From: Sinorhizobium meliloti
GTDB taxonomy: Bacteria; Pseudomonadota; Alphaproteobacteria; Rhizobiales; Rhizobiaceae
DNA: 64,000 nt
Reading direction: 5' to 3'
Assembly: GCF_035610345.1 (NCBI RefSeq)
Contig: NZ_CP141212.1
Span: forward strand, 1,121,976-1,185,975
The notes beneath the pieces were generated by a model that saw only the letters and a program-made list of their open reading frames with translations, had not been told where the DNA came from and searched no databases. The position numbers and the translations under genes were made by a program. Shown here in pieces: positions 19,822 through 28,438 of the stretch (position 1 is its first letter; each line of letters begins with the position of its first letter).

Positions 19822-20120
19822 CGCTCGATCCGCACACGCTTCTTGCGATCCTCGCGATGGCCGTTGCGACGGTACTGACCCGGATCGGCGGTCTTGTCCT
19901 CATCCGTTTCGTCACGATAGGTCCTAAGCAGAAGCGGGCGCTGGAGGCGATTCCGCCGGCCGTATTGATGGCCGTCATCGCGCCGACGGCGCTGGTCACC
20001 GGGCCGGCCGAAACGCTCGCAACCCTCGCGACAGCGCTTGTCGCCACGAGGCTTCCGCTGCTGGCCGCCTTGGCGGCCGGCGTGATCGCCGTGGCGGTTG
20101 CGAGGGTGTTCGTGGGGTAG
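19818..20120 (+). CDS. azlD: AzlD family branched-chain amino acid exporter, small subunit
   Basis: A 100-residue membrane protein with three to four helices (MAVATVLTRIGGLVLIRF, then AIPPAVLMAVIAPTALV). It is the usual small partner of AzlC, coupled by a four-base ATGA overlap. The pair and the AraC gene form a regulated exporter cassette. Confidence 0.87.
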   Translation: MTLDPHTLLAILAMAVATVLTRIGGLVLIRFVTIGPKQKRALEAIPPAVLMAVIAPTALVTGPAETLATLATALVATRLPLLAALAAGVIAVAVARVFVG

Positions 20121-20160
20121 AGAGCCCGTTTTCCGTCCGGAAGTGCGTTGGACCAGAGAC

Positions 20161-20203
20161 TTAGAGCATTTCAGTGTTTCGATGAAACATTGTAATGCTC
20201 TAA
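20161..20203. terminator. Long imperfect hairpin between convergent azlD and dnaB
   Basis: TTAGAGCATT pairs with AATGCTCTAA, and inside it AGTGTTTC pairs with GAAACATT (one wobble), with a GAT loop. The palindrome can fold on either strand and lies between two convergent stops, so a bidirectional terminator is likely. A family B repeat fragment (CCGTTTTCCGTCCGGAAGTG) lies just before it, at about 20127-20146. Confidence 0.6.
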
Positions 20204-20212
20204 GTCCGCCCC

Positions 20213-21712
20213 TCAGTGCTCGTACTGCGTAAACGACGGATCGGCGAGATCCGAGAAGCGCGTGAATTCCGACTGGAAGGCGAGCTTTACGGTGCCGGTC
20301 GGTCCGTGGCGCTGCTTGGCGATGATCACGTCGGCCGTGCCCTTCACCTTCTCCATCTGCATCTTCCACTCTTCGTATTTCGGATCGAACTCGTCGCGCG
20401 GTTCCATGTTCTTCACGTAATATTCCTCGCGGAACACGAAGAGAACCACGTCGGCGTCCTGTTCGATCGAGCCCGATTCACGCAGGTCGGAGAGCTGCGG
20501 CCGCTTGTCCTCGCGGCTTTCCACCGCGCGCGAAAGCTGCGACAACGCGATGATCGGCACGTTGAGTTCCTTGCCGAGCGCCTTGAGGCCGGTGGTTATC
20601 TCGGTGATTTCCTGTACGCGATTTTCGCCCGACTTCTTCGAACCGGTCATGAGCTGGATGTAGTCGACCACGAGTACGTCCAGGCCGCGCTGCCGCTTCA
20701 ATCGGCGCGCACGCGCGGCAAGCTGGGCGATCGAGATACCGCCGGTCTGGTCGATATAAAGCGGCACTTTCTGCATCATCTGCGAGCAGGCGACGAGCTT
20801 TTCGAAATCCGCTTCCGAAATGTCACCGCGGCGGATCTTCGAGGAGGAGACTTCGGTCTGCTCGGAGATGATACGGGTAGCGAGCTGTTCGGACGACATT
20901 TCGAGCGAATAGAAGCCGACCACGCCGCCGTTCTTGGCCTTGAAGGAGCCGTCGGGCTGTACCTCCGGTTCGTAGGCGGCGGCGATGTTGTATGCGATGT
21001 TCGTCGCGAGGGAGGTCTTGCCCATGCCCGGACGGCCGGCGAGGATGATCAGGTCCGAACGCTGCAGTCCCCCCATCTTCCCGTCGAGGGAATGGATGCC
21101 GGTGGAAATGCCGGAGAGGTGACCGTCCCGCTCGAACGCCTGTCCGGCCATGTCGATTGCGAGCGCGACCGCATCGTTGAACGATTGGAAGCCGCCGTCG
21201 TAGCGCCCGGTCTCGGCGAGTTCGAACAGGCGCCGTTCGGCATCCTCGATCTGGCTCTGCGGCGGCATGTCGAGCGGTGCGTCATAGGCGATGTTCACCA
21301 TGTCTTCACCGATGGTGATCAGCGACCGGCGGAGCGCCAGGTCGTAGATCGCGCGACCATAGTCCTCCGCATTGATGATGGACACGGCTTCGGCGGCGAG
21401 GCGCGCGAGATATTGCGCAACCGTCAGGTCGCCGACCTTCTCGTCGGCCTTGAGAAAGGTCTTGACCGTCACCGGGTTGGCAGTCTTGCCCATGCGGATG
21501 ATTTCGCCGGCGATCTCGAAGATCCTGCGATGCAACGGCTCATACAGGTGTACGGGTTTGAGGAAGTCCGACACCCGGTAGAAGGCGTCGTTATTGACGA
21601 GAATGGCGCCGAGCAGGGCCTGTTCCGCTTCCAGATTGTTCGGCGCCTCGCGATAATGCTGTTCCGCCTGATCCTTGGCCAAAGGGGCGAGCTTTCGCGC
21701 TGCGTCGTTCAT
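20213..21712 (-). CDS. dnaB: Replicative DNA helicase DnaB
   Basis: A 499-residue hexameric helicase that unwinds DNA at the replication fork. The N-terminal primase-interacting domain starts at PNNLEAEQALLGAILV (~25-40). The RecA-like domain carries Walker A AGRPGMGKTS at 225-234 and the DnaB-specific SRAVESREDKRPQLSDLRES segment. No intein is present. ATG 21712 is the family-typical start. The 322-base gap upstream is shared with the divergent marR gene. Confidence 0.96.
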   Translation of the reverse strand: MNDAARKLAPLAKDQAEQHYREAPNNLEAEQALLGAILVNNDAFYRVSDFLKPVHLYEPLHRRIFEIAGEIIRMGKTANPVTVKTFLKADEKVGDLTVAQYLARLAAEAVSIINAEDYGRAIYDLALRRSLITIGEDMVNIAYDAPLDMPPQSQIEDAERRLFELAETGRYDGGFQSFNDAVALAIDMAGQAFERDGHLSGISTGIHSLDGKMGGLQRSDLIILAGRPGMGKTSLATNIAYNIAAAYEPEVQPDGSFKAKNGGVVGFYSLEMSSEQLATRIISEQTEVSSSKIRRGDISEADFEKLVACSQMMQKVPLYIDQTGGISIAQLAARARRLKRQRGLDVLVVDYIQLMTGSKKSGENRVQEITEITTGLKALGKELNVPIIALSQLSRAVESREDKRPQLSDLRESGSIEQDADVVLFVFREEYYVKNMEPRDEFDPKYEEWKMQMEKVKGTADVIIAKQRHGPTGTVKLAFQSEFTRFSDLADPSFTQYEH

Positions 21713-21908
21713 CGTTTTCCGTTTCCGCTTATGATCCCGTGAGGCACCCGGTTTGCTGACTGTTGCCCGTCGCGTCTAGTGCAGGCACGCAACAGTGGCG
21801 TGCCATACAACCCCGCCTGTCGCCTTTGCCCGTTGTTCGACTGATCCACAGGGAGGCAAGGGAGAAGTTGTAAAAAAATACATTCTCACGCGACACTGGT
21901 TGACGCAG

Positions 21909-21981
21909 CGGCCATGGGTAAAAACTACCTGATTCGCGTCCCCGCGTCCTCGATGGGCATCTTGAAAAATGCCCATGGCCG
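21909..21981 (+). promoter_or_regulatory. Two mutually exclusive hairpins in the dnaB-marR gap
   Basis: CGGCCATGGG (21909-21918) can pair with CCCATGGCCG (21972-21981). Alternatively ATGGGCAT (21953-21960) can pair with ATGCCCAT (21969-21976). Both use the same CCCAT, so only one can form at a time. They lie 54 bases upstream of the marR start. This could be an RNA switch in the marR leader or overlapping operator half-sites; nothing else in the 21713-22034 gap is recognisable. Confidence 0.4.
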
Positions 21982-22003
21982 GATTAAATAGTGTCCAGAT
22001 AGT

Positions 22004-22013
22004 TAGCATGCTA
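22004..22013 (+). promoter_or_regulatory. Candidate MarR operator
   Basis: TAGCATGCTA is a perfect 10-bp palindrome in an AT-rich stretch ending 21 bases before the marR start. MarR proteins usually bind such palindromes in their own promoter. Its assignment is inferred from position and symmetry only. Confidence 0.35.
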
Positions 22014-22034
22014 GTAATATGGAAACGATACTAA

Positions 22035-22487
22035 ATGCCGAATCCAAGCGACAATCGTGAACTGTTCGACGCACTTGCGACCGTCAATCGCAAACTGCGG
22101 TCGGTGTTCGACGCGCGGGTGAAGGAGCGCGGCCTGACGCTGCCGCGTGCGCGGATGCTGTTCGCGCTCGCCAGGAAAGAAGGTCTCAATCAGCGCGAGT
22201 TGGCCGAAGAGCTCGATATCGAGACGCCGACGATCGTTCGCCTTCTCGACGGCATGGAAAAGCAGGGATTTATCGAGCGCCGGGTCGAGCTTTCCGATCG
22301 GCGTGCGAAGCAGATCCATATGACGGACATCGGCCGCTCCGTGGCGGATGAGATTCAGAAGCTCGCGAGCGACATCCGCGAGGAGGTCCTGGGCGGGCTG
22401 CAGCCACAGGAAATCGCCGTCGCGCTGAAGGTCGTTTGCAAGATCGCGACGAACATCCAGTCGATCGGGCGGAGTGGCGATCGATGA
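22035..22487 (+). CDS. MarR family transcriptional regulator
   Basis: A 150-residue winged-helix protein. The recognition region LNQRELAEELDIETPTIVRL (~55-74) is followed by the wing ERRVELSDRRAKQIHMTDIG with the family's DxR pattern. It overlaps the MFS gene by ATGA, so it is very probably the local repressor of the efflux operon, relieved by a phenolic or drug-like ligand (family knowledge). Ligand unknown. Confidence 0.9.
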   Translation: MPNPSDNRELFDALATVNRKLRSVFDARVKERGLTLPRARMLFALARKEGLNQRELAEELDIETPTIVRLLDGMEKQGFIERRVELSDRRAKQIHMTDIGRSVADEIQKLASDIREEVLGGLQPQEIAVALKVVCKIATNIQSIGRSGDR

Positions 22488-24079
22488 ATGCCGTTGCCGC
22501 TCCCGACTCGATGCGCATCGGTAGATCGGCTCTCTATATCGCCGGCTCCGCTCTCCTCTTTCTGACGCAGGGCCTCGGCCTGAATCTCGCGTCGGCCAAT
22601 CTTGCGCAGGTCCAGGGGTCGCTTTCGGCCACGTCGGTGGAGGCTGCCTGGCTTGCGGCTGCCTACATGGCGCCCAATGTCAGCCTTTCGGCCGCTCTCG
22701 TGAAGATTCGCGCCCAATATGGTCTTCGCCGCTTCGCTGAGATCGGCATAGTCGGCTTCGTCATCGCTTCACTGATGAACGTCTTCGTCTCGGACCTTCA
22801 TTCGGCGGTCGTCGTCCGCTTCATCAGCGGCATTGCGGCCGCGCCGATGTCGAGCCTCGGCTTTCTCTATATGCTGGAAGCCTTTCCGCCGGCGCGCAAG
22901 CTGACGGTTGGCCTTGCACTCGCCCTGACATGCACGACCTTGGCCGCTCCGATCACGCGGCTGATCTCGCCGCGGCTCATCGAGATCGGACAATGGCACG
23001 GGCTGTACACGCTCGAAATGGCGCTCGCGCTGATCGCGCTGCCGGTCATCTATCTGCTGCCGCTGACGCCGGTGCCTCATGCCAAAGTCATCCAGCGTAC
23101 CGACATCCTCAGCTACCTGCTGCTCGCCGTCGGCTTCGGCTGCGTTGCCGTCGTCCTCGCGATGGGGAGGCTCTATTGGTGGTTCGAGGCACCCTGGCTC
23201 GGCATGCTGCTCGCCTTGGCGGTCGTTACCCTCACGGCCGTCGTCCTGATCGAGCTCAATCGCGAGCAGCCCTTGATCGACATACGCTGGTTGGCCTCGC
23301 GCGAGATCGTGCATTTTGCTGCCGTACTGTTGATCTTCCGCCTCGTCGCCTCGGAGCAGTCGGCGATCGCCACCAACTTCTACCAATTGCTCGGCCTGCA
23401 GTATGACCAGCTCGCGACACTTTACTGGATCATTCTGGCCGCATCGCTCGGGGGCGGTCTGCTCTGTGCGGCGCTGATGAAGCCGGGGCACGCGGACGTC
23501 ATCCACGTGTTCGCCCTCGGCATGCTCGCTGGCGGCGCCTATATGGACAGCCATGCGACGAGCCTTACGCGTCCGGAACAAATGTATGTGAGCCAGGCGC
23601 TGGTCGCCGCCGGCACGGCCCTTTTCCTGCCGCCGGCCATGGCCCGCGGTTTCACGGCGGCACTCGCGAAAGGCCCGAGCTACATCCTGAGCTTTATCGT
23701 CGTCTTTCTGTTCACGCAGAGCATCGGCGGCCTGATGGGCGCTGCCGCCTTCGGAACCTTCGTGACACTGCGGGAGAAGTTCCACGCCAACATTTTGGCC
23801 GAGCAGATCGTTCTGACCAATCCTCTGGTCGCGCAGCGCATCGGGCAGCTGTCGGGCGCCTACGCCAAGGCAATCGGCGACAGGGCGTTGCTGAACGGGG
23901 AAGGCGTTGCCCTGCTCGGGCAGACGATCACCCGCGAGGCCAACATCCTCGCCTACAACGATGCCTTCCTGCTGGCGGCGATCATAGCGCTTTTCGCGCT
24001 CGCGGTGCTGCTCATCCAAATCGCTGTCAAACGGCTTGCCGGGCGCGATCCCGACACCGTGCCGGCGGCCATATCTTGA
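22484..24079 (+). CDS. MFS multidrug efflux transporter (DHA2/EmrB-like)
   Basis: A 531-residue inner-membrane transporter with about 14 hydrophobic helices from residue 15 to 520. It begins at ATG 22484, inside the marR stop. The pairing with a membrane-fusion protein directly downstream is the EmrAB layout; the family motif-C proline/glycine pattern of drug/proton antiporters is weak here, so the substrate class stays open. Family annotation is by topology, length and context. Confidence 0.82.
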   Translation: MNAVAAPDSMRIGRSALYIAGSALLFLTQGLGLNLASANLAQVQGSLSATSVEAAWLAAAYMAPNVSLSAALVKIRAQYGLRRFAEIGIVGFVIASLMNVFVSDLHSAVVVRFISGIAAAPMSSLGFLYMLEAFPPARKLTVGLALALTCTTLAAPITRLISPRLIEIGQWHGLYTLEMALALIALPVIYLLPLTPVPHAKVIQRTDILSYLLLAVGFGCVAVVLAMGRLYWWFEAPWLGMLLALAVVTLTAVVLIELNREQPLIDIRWLASREIVHFAAVLLIFRLVASEQSAIATNFYQLLGLQYDQLATLYWIILAASLGGGLLCAALMKPGHADVIHVFALGMLAGGAYMDSHATSLTRPEQMYVSQALVAAGTALFLPPAMARGFTAALAKGPSYILSFIVVFLFTQSIGGLMGAAAFGTFVTLREKFHANILAEQIVLTNPLVAQRIGQLSGAYAKAIGDRALLNGEGVALLGQTITREANILAYNDAFLLAAIIALFALAVLLIQIAVKRLAGRDPDTVPAAIS

Positions 24080-24096
24080 ACAATGAAGTCGTTATC

Positions 24097-25164
24097 ATGT
24101 TGAAAAACTTCCGCTCTCCTACAACGCTCATCGTATTTCTTGCCGGCCTCGCCGGTCTTTCGCTCGTCCTCTACGCCTGGCGTCTGCCGCCCTTCGCGAG
24201 CTCCGTCGAAACCACGGAGAACGCCTATGTCCGCGGCTATGTCACGACCATCAGCCCGCAACTTTCCGGCTACGTCGCGGAGGTGCCGGTGCGCGACTAC
24301 GAGGAGGTGAAGGCTGGTCAGCTCCTCGTCAGGATCGATGACCGGATTTACGTCCAGAAGCTTGCGCAGGCAAAAGCGACGCTTGCGACACAACGGTCGG
24401 CACTGGCGAATTCGTTCGAACAGGAGCTATCGGCAAAGGCCGGAATCGCCGCGAGCGAGGCCCAGCTCGACGGGGCCAAAGCGGCTCTGGCAACGGCGAG
24501 AGCAACCTGGGACCGCATTCGTCCGCTCGCCGATAAAGGTGTCGCGACGCGGAGCGACGCCGACCAGGCCCGGGCTGGGTTCGAGCAGGCGGACGCGGGC
24601 GTCAAACAGGCGATTGCAAATCTCGAGGTTTCGCGCCAGTCGCTTGCGACGACGCTCGGCGCACGCGCCGGCCTCGAGGGTTCGGTAGCCGGCGCCGAGG
24701 CGGCTGTGGAACTCGCCGAGATCGATCTCGACAACACCAGGATCGTTGCGCCGCGTGCCGGCAGGCTGGGCGAGATCGGTGCCCGTGTCGGGCAATATGT
24801 CACCGCCGGCACACAGCTGCTCTCGGTCGTGCCGCACGACGTCTGGATCGTCGCCAACTTCAAGGAGACGCAGCTTGACGGAATGCGGGTTGGTCAGCCC
24901 GTCACCATTTCGGTAGACGCCCTGAACCGGCAGGTGCTGAGAGGCCACATCGAGCGCTTCTCTCCCGCTACCGGATCGGAATTCAGCATCATCCGGCCCG
25001 ATAACGCCACCGGCAATTTTACCAAGGTGGCGCAACGTCTCGGCGTGCGCATCGCCGTCGATCCCGAACAGCCGATGGCCGACCGCCTTGCTCCCGGGCT
25101 TTCGGTGGTGGTGAGGGTCGACAAGGCGGCCGAACCTCAGGCGGCGATCGCGTCCGCCGGGTAG
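24097..25164 (+). CDS. HlyD/EmrA-type membrane fusion protein
   Basis: A 355-residue periplasmic adaptor. One N-terminal helix (~9-28) is followed by a biotinyl-lipoyl half (AYVRGYVTTISPQLSGYVAE), a long alpha-hairpin of alanine-rich coiled coil (~85-185), the second lipoyl half (TRIVAPRAGRLGEIGARVGQ-like) and a beta-barrel domain. It would link the MFS pump to an outer-membrane channel not encoded here. ATG 24097 was preferred; a TTG at 24076 overlapping the MFS stop would add seven residues and also fits coupling. Confidence 0.84.
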   Translation: MLKNFRSPTTLIVFLAGLAGLSLVLYAWRLPPFASSVETTENAYVRGYVTTISPQLSGYVAEVPVRDYEEVKAGQLLVRIDDRIYVQKLAQAKATLATQRSALANSFEQELSAKAGIAASEAQLDGAKAALATARATWDRIRPLADKGVATRSDADQARAGFEQADAGVKQAIANLEVSRQSLATTLGARAGLEGSVAGAEAAVELAEIDLDNTRIVAPRAGRLGEIGARVGQYVTAGTQLLSVVPHDVWIVANFKETQLDGMRVGQPVTISVDALNRQVLRGHIERFSPATGSEFSIIRPDNATGNFTKVAQRLGVRIAVDPEQPMADRLAPGLSVVVRVDKAAEPQAAIASAG

Positions 25165-25200
25165 GGCAATTCCAGGTTCCGCAAGGAATCGCCCGCAAAC

Positions 25201-25236
25201 AAAAAGCCCGGATCCGATCGGATCCGGGCTTCTTTC
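25201..25236. terminator. Bidirectional intrinsic terminator
   Basis: AGCCCGGATCC and GGATCCGGGCT form a perfect 11-bp stem with a GATC loop (25205-25230). A-run on the left and T-rich TTCTTTCC on the right let it work for both the efflux operon (+) and the rpsF-rplI operon (-), which converge here. Confidence 0.85.
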
Positions 25237-25255
25237 CTTGAGGTCCGCTCGGGAC

Positions 25256-25831
25256 TTATTCTTCTTCGGACTCGATCTCGGCTTCCGGGTTGAAGAAATC
25301 TTCCGGCTTCAGGGCGTCTTCGTCCACGCCGTAGATGGCATCGGCCGAGGTCAGGCTTTCGCCCTTGGCCTGGCGCTCGGCTTCTTCGGCCGAACGGGCG
25401 ACGTTGATTTCGATCGCCACGTCGACTTCCCCGTGCAGGTGCAGCGTGACCTTGTGCAGGCCGATAGCCTTGATCGGCTGGTTGAGGTCGACCTGGTTCC
25501 GGTTGATGTTGAAGCCTTCGGCAGCCAGCGTCTCGACGATGTCGCGGGCGGCAACCGAGCCGTAAAGCTGGCCGGTCTCGCCAGCGGAACGGACGATGAT
25601 GAAGGACTTGCCGTCAAGCGAATCGGCAACCTTCTGGGCTTCCGACTTACGCTCGAGGTTACGGGCTTCGAGCGTCGAGCGCTCGGATTCGAAACGGGCC
25701 TTGTTGGCGGCATTGGCGCGGAGCGCCTTGCCGAGCGGCAGCAGGTAGTTGCGCGCGAAGCCGTCGCGAACCTTTACGGTTTCGCCCATCTGGCCGAGCT
25801 TGGCGATGCGTTCGAGGAGAATGACTTCCAT
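25256..25831 (-). CDS. rplI: 50S ribosomal protein L9
   Basis: A 191-residue protein. The N-terminal signature [19 protein letters not shown] and [14 protein letters not shown] are diagnostic of L9, followed by the long connecting helix and the C-terminal rRNA-binding domain. The extra acidic C-terminal tail beyond residue 150 (ending EAEIESEEE) makes it longer than the ~150-residue enterobacterial form. It is last in the rpsF-rpsR-DUF2232-rplI operon. Confidence 0.95.
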   Translation of the reverse strand: MEVILLERIAKLGQMGETVKVRDGFARNYLLPLGKALRANAANKARFESERSTLEARNLERKSEAQKVADSLDGKSFIIVRSAGETGQLYGSVAARDIVETLAAEGFNINRNQVDLNQPIKAIGLHKVTLHLHGEVDVAIEINVARSAEEAERQAKGESLTSADAIYGVDEDALKPEDFFNPEAEIESEEE

Positions 25832-25864
25832 TTTGATTTCCTTTCAGTTTGTTCGTTTCGTTGG

Positions 25865-26818
25865 TCAGTTTTTTCCCGTGGGCGTGAGTGCGATGGCGCG
25901 GCGCGTATCGATCAAGCCGGACAGGAGGAAGAAGAAAGCCGGAATCGTAAAGACGAACACCGACAGGTATGCGATCCACAGCACGGGAAGCCGCCAGGAC
26001 TTGCCGCGCGTGCGAAAATGAAAAGAGGCGAAGCCCGACAGCAGGAAGCCGGCGCCGAAGGTACCGCAGACGAGCGCACCGATCACAGCCGGCGCCCCGC
26101 CGAAGAAGGTGAGGGCCAGGCCGCCGAGAAAAACGAAGATGGCGTTGCGGTGCATCCTGAGCGAAGAGGGAACGTCCTCCCGCGGCCGAAGCGCCTTGCC
26201 GGACAGCTGCACGATGCGGGTCGCGAGATAGTAGGCGGCGAACAGCATCAATACCCAGATGGCACCCTGCACCAGCGGCAGCGCCAGCGTGAATATCGAC
26301 TTGAGCTGAGCGATCGCCGCGGCATCCGGATTGTAGAGCGGTTCCTGCGCCTTTATCGCCTCGACCACCATATCGACCATGATGTCGGAGACGCTCGCGT
26401 CGTATCCGACGATATAGCCGACGATGATCATGCCGACCGTCACCAGTCCGGCAAGATGCACGAGGATGTCGGAGAGCGGATACCAGGCGAGTGAACCCTC
26501 GGGACCGCCGAGTTCGGAAGCCGGGCGCGCAAGATTGGAGAGGTGGCTGAGCCAGCCGGCCGGGACGAGCGTCACGACGACGATCAGCAGTGCGAAATAG
26601 GGTGACACGAGTGCCACTGCTGCCCCGCCCGCGACCACGATGGCAGCGATGGCGGCGGCGTTTCCCCAACCGAGACCCGCAATCAGGATCGGCAGCGCGG
26701 AGGCGGCGTAGAGAACGATCGCAAGAGACGACTGCGTATTCGCGCCCATCGACAAGAGGGCGGCGGTAATGCCGGCGAGAACGCCGGTCAGCAGCGATGT
26801 CCTGTTCCAGTTCTTCAC
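25865..26818 (-). CDS. DUF2232 multi-span membrane protein
   Basis: A 317-residue protein with about eight hydrophobic helices (first at ~10-28; others near 35-85, 105-135, 170-200, 220-300). It resembles the DUF2232/YybS group often found between rpsR and rplI. Function is unknown. It lies 33 bases upstream of rplI and 194 bases downstream of rpsR, so it is inside the ribosomal transcript or has its own promoter in 26819-27012. Confidence 0.75.
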   Translation of the reverse strand: MKNWNRTSLLTGVLAGITAALLSMGANTQSSLAIVLYAASALPILIAGLGWGNAAAIAAIVVAGGAAVALVSPYFALLIVVVTLVPAGWLSHLSNLARPASELGGPEGSLAWYPLSDILVHLAGLVTVGMIIVGYIVGYDASVSDIMVDMVVEAIKAQEPLYNPDAAAIAQLKSIFTLALPLVQGAIWVLMLFAAYYLATRIVQLSGKALRPREDVPSSLRMHRNAIFVFLGGLALTFFGGAPAVIGALVCGTFGAGFLLSGFASFHFRTRGKSWRLPVLWIAYLSVFVFTIPAFFFLLSGLIDTRRAIALTPTGKN

Positions 26819-27012
26819 GTTCGCTGTCCTGCTTGAGATGCAGTTAGGGGCGGCCGTCCGGCCATTGCCCCAACATGGGATTTGCGCGCCGTTCCGGCGC
26901 GTTTCCGATCCGCGCCCACCGCGGAAGGGAGGGATCGAGGCACCCTTGAAAGCGCGCCTCGATCAGAGCTGGTTTCCGTTGAGTCAACCGATCAACGGAG
27001 CGCCGGCCCGCC

Positions 27013-27261
27013 TTACGATACGATGTAGGGCAGCAGGCCGAGGAAGCGGGCGCGCTTGATCGCCTGGGCGAGTTCGCGCTGCTTCTTCTGGGAAACGGCC
27101 GTGATGCGCGACGGCACGATCTTGCCGCGCTCGGAAATGTAGCGCTGCAGGAGACGGACGTCCTTGTAGTCGATCCGAGGAGCGTTTGCGCCCGAGAAGG
27201 GGCAGGTCTTGCGGCGACGGTGGAACGGACGGCGTACCGGAGCGGAAGAAACTTCAGCCAT
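27013..27261 (-). CDS. rpsR: 30S ribosomal protein S18
   Basis: An 82-residue protein. The family core is clear: [20 protein letters not shown] followed by [20 protein letters not shown]. An N-terminal basic extension carries [13 protein letters not shown]. It binds S6 in the ribosome platform, consistent with rpsF lying 25 bases upstream. Confidence 0.96.
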   Translation of the reverse strand: MAEVSSAPVRRPFHRRRKTCPFSGANAPRIDYKDVRLLQRYISERGKIVPSRITAVSQKKQRELAQAIKRARFLGLLPYIVS

Positions 27262-27286
27262 TGTCTTTATCTCCTAAAGCTTCTTG

Positions 27287-27736
27287 TTAAGCGCGGTCTT
27301 CGCGCGGGCGGCGCGGACGGTCATCGCGGTCGCCACGGTCCGGACGCGGACCACGGTCGCCAAACCCGCCACGGTCCGGGCGGTCGCCGTCGCGGCGCGG
27401 ACGATCGTCGCGGTCGCGCTTCTGCATCATCGCGGACGGGCCTTCCTCGTGCTTGCTGACGGCGATCGTCATGTAGCGCAGGATGTCTTCGTTGATGCGC
27501 ATCTGACGCTCGACTTCGTGCACGGCCGGTGCCGGGGCATCGATGTCCATGAGGACGTAGTGAGCCTTGCGGTTCTTCTTGATGCGGTAGGTGAGGGACT
27601 TCAGGCCCCAGTTCTCGACCCGACCGACCTTGCCGCCGTTCGATTCGATGACACCCTTGTACTGCTCGACCAGAGCGTCGACCTGCTGCGGCGTGATGTC
27701 CTGCCGAGCGAGGAATACGTGTTCATAAAGAGCCAT
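27287..27736 (-). CDS. rpsF: 30S ribosomal protein S6 with Arg/Asp-rich tail
   Basis: A 149-residue protein. The S6 domain spans ~1-100 ([20 protein letters not shown], then [20 protein letters not shown]). Residues ~107-149 are a low-complexity tail of alternating Arg, Asp, Gly and Pro, longer than the E. coli tail that RimK extends with glutamate. It is first in the operon with rpsR. Upstream, 27760-27785 can form a small hairpin containing CCGAGG; whether this is an S6:S18-type leader is undecided. Confidence 0.96.
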   Translation of the reverse strand: MALYEHVFLARQDITPQQVDALVEQYKGVIESNGGKVGRVENWGLKSLTYRIKKNRKAHYVLMDIDAPAPAVHEVERQMRINEDILRYMTIAVSKHEEGPSAMMQKRDRDDRPRRDGDRPDRGGFGDRGPRPDRGDRDDRPRRPREDRA

Positions 27737-28079
27737 TGTGGCTTGCCTTTCTTGCGTTAATCAGCCCGGACCTCGGCGGCTAAGCCTCAACGACTGTTCT
27801 TAAAGGCCACTAAGAGCCGGCAAGAAAGTGTTGTATCGAGACGGTCGAGAGCGGAGACACGGGAGGCCGGAATGCCTTACATTCCTCGCGGTTTCCGAAT
27901 GGAAACCGGCCCTCCGTTCAGCCACCAGCCAGAAGACCGGGCGTTTCGAACAGCGCGCTTATACGGGTTTTCACCCGAAATGCAAGCGCTCTCGTCGGAT
28001 TGGCCTCCCGGCTGCACTCATCCGGAACAAAAGCGCCCTTGCGCTGTTGAGTGGGCTTCCACCCATCCGGGAGAAGAAA
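27737..28079. other. Intergenic region between divergent rpsF and the copper-binding protein gene
   Basis: Holds the rpsF leader and presumed strong promoter on the minus strand and the promoter of the 16-Cys protein on the plus strand. The only structure I can support is a weak AGCC/GGCT hairpin at 27763-27781 in the rpsF leader. No tRNA, repeat element or clear -10/-35 pair is seen. Confidence 0.3.
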
Positions 28080-28412
28080 ATGGCCCCCTTCGATCCGAAG
28101 ATGCAGGAATGCATCGAGAATTGTCTTGCCTGCTATCGCGTCTGCCTTTCGACGGCGATGACGCATTGCCTGGAGACCGGCGGCGAGCATACCGAGCCGC
28201 CGCACTTCCGGCTGATGATGGCCTGCGCGGAAATTTGCAGGGACGCGGCGCATTTCATGCTGCTGGGGACGCCGCACCACAAGCACCTGTGCGGCGAATG
28301 TGCCGAGATCTGCGCGGAGTGCGCGGACGACTGCGAGCGCATCGGCGACATGGGCGATTGCGTCGACACCTGCAGGCGCTGTGCCGAGAGCTGCCGCCAG
28401 ATGGCGGCATGA
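28080..28412 (+). CDS. Cysteine-rich four-helix copper-binding protein (DUF326/Csp-like)
   Basis: A 110-residue protein with 16 cysteines, mostly as CxxxC or CxxC pairs along helices (CIENCLACYRVC, MACAEIC, CGECAEICAECADDC, CVDTCRRCAESC), plus HHKH. This matches the four-helix bundles that store Cu(I) through rows of cysteine thiolates. No Tat or Sec signal is present, so it resembles the cytosolic Csp3 type. The start at ATG 28080 follows GGGAGAAGAAA. A single-gene unit, convergent with the Tas-like gene. Confidence 0.85.
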   Translation: MAPFDPKMQECIENCLACYRVCLSTAMTHCLETGGEHTEPPHFRLMMACAEICRDAAHFMLLGTPHHKHLCGECAEICAECADDCERIGDMGDCVDTCRRCAESCRQMAA

Positions 28413-28438
28413 AGCCGCCGCTCCGGCGGGAGAGTGTT

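Noticed and set aside
27737..27800. S6:S18 ribosomal leader motif before rpsF
   Set aside because: Only a 4-bp stem with a CCG-containing loop could be drawn; too weak to call without a covariance search.
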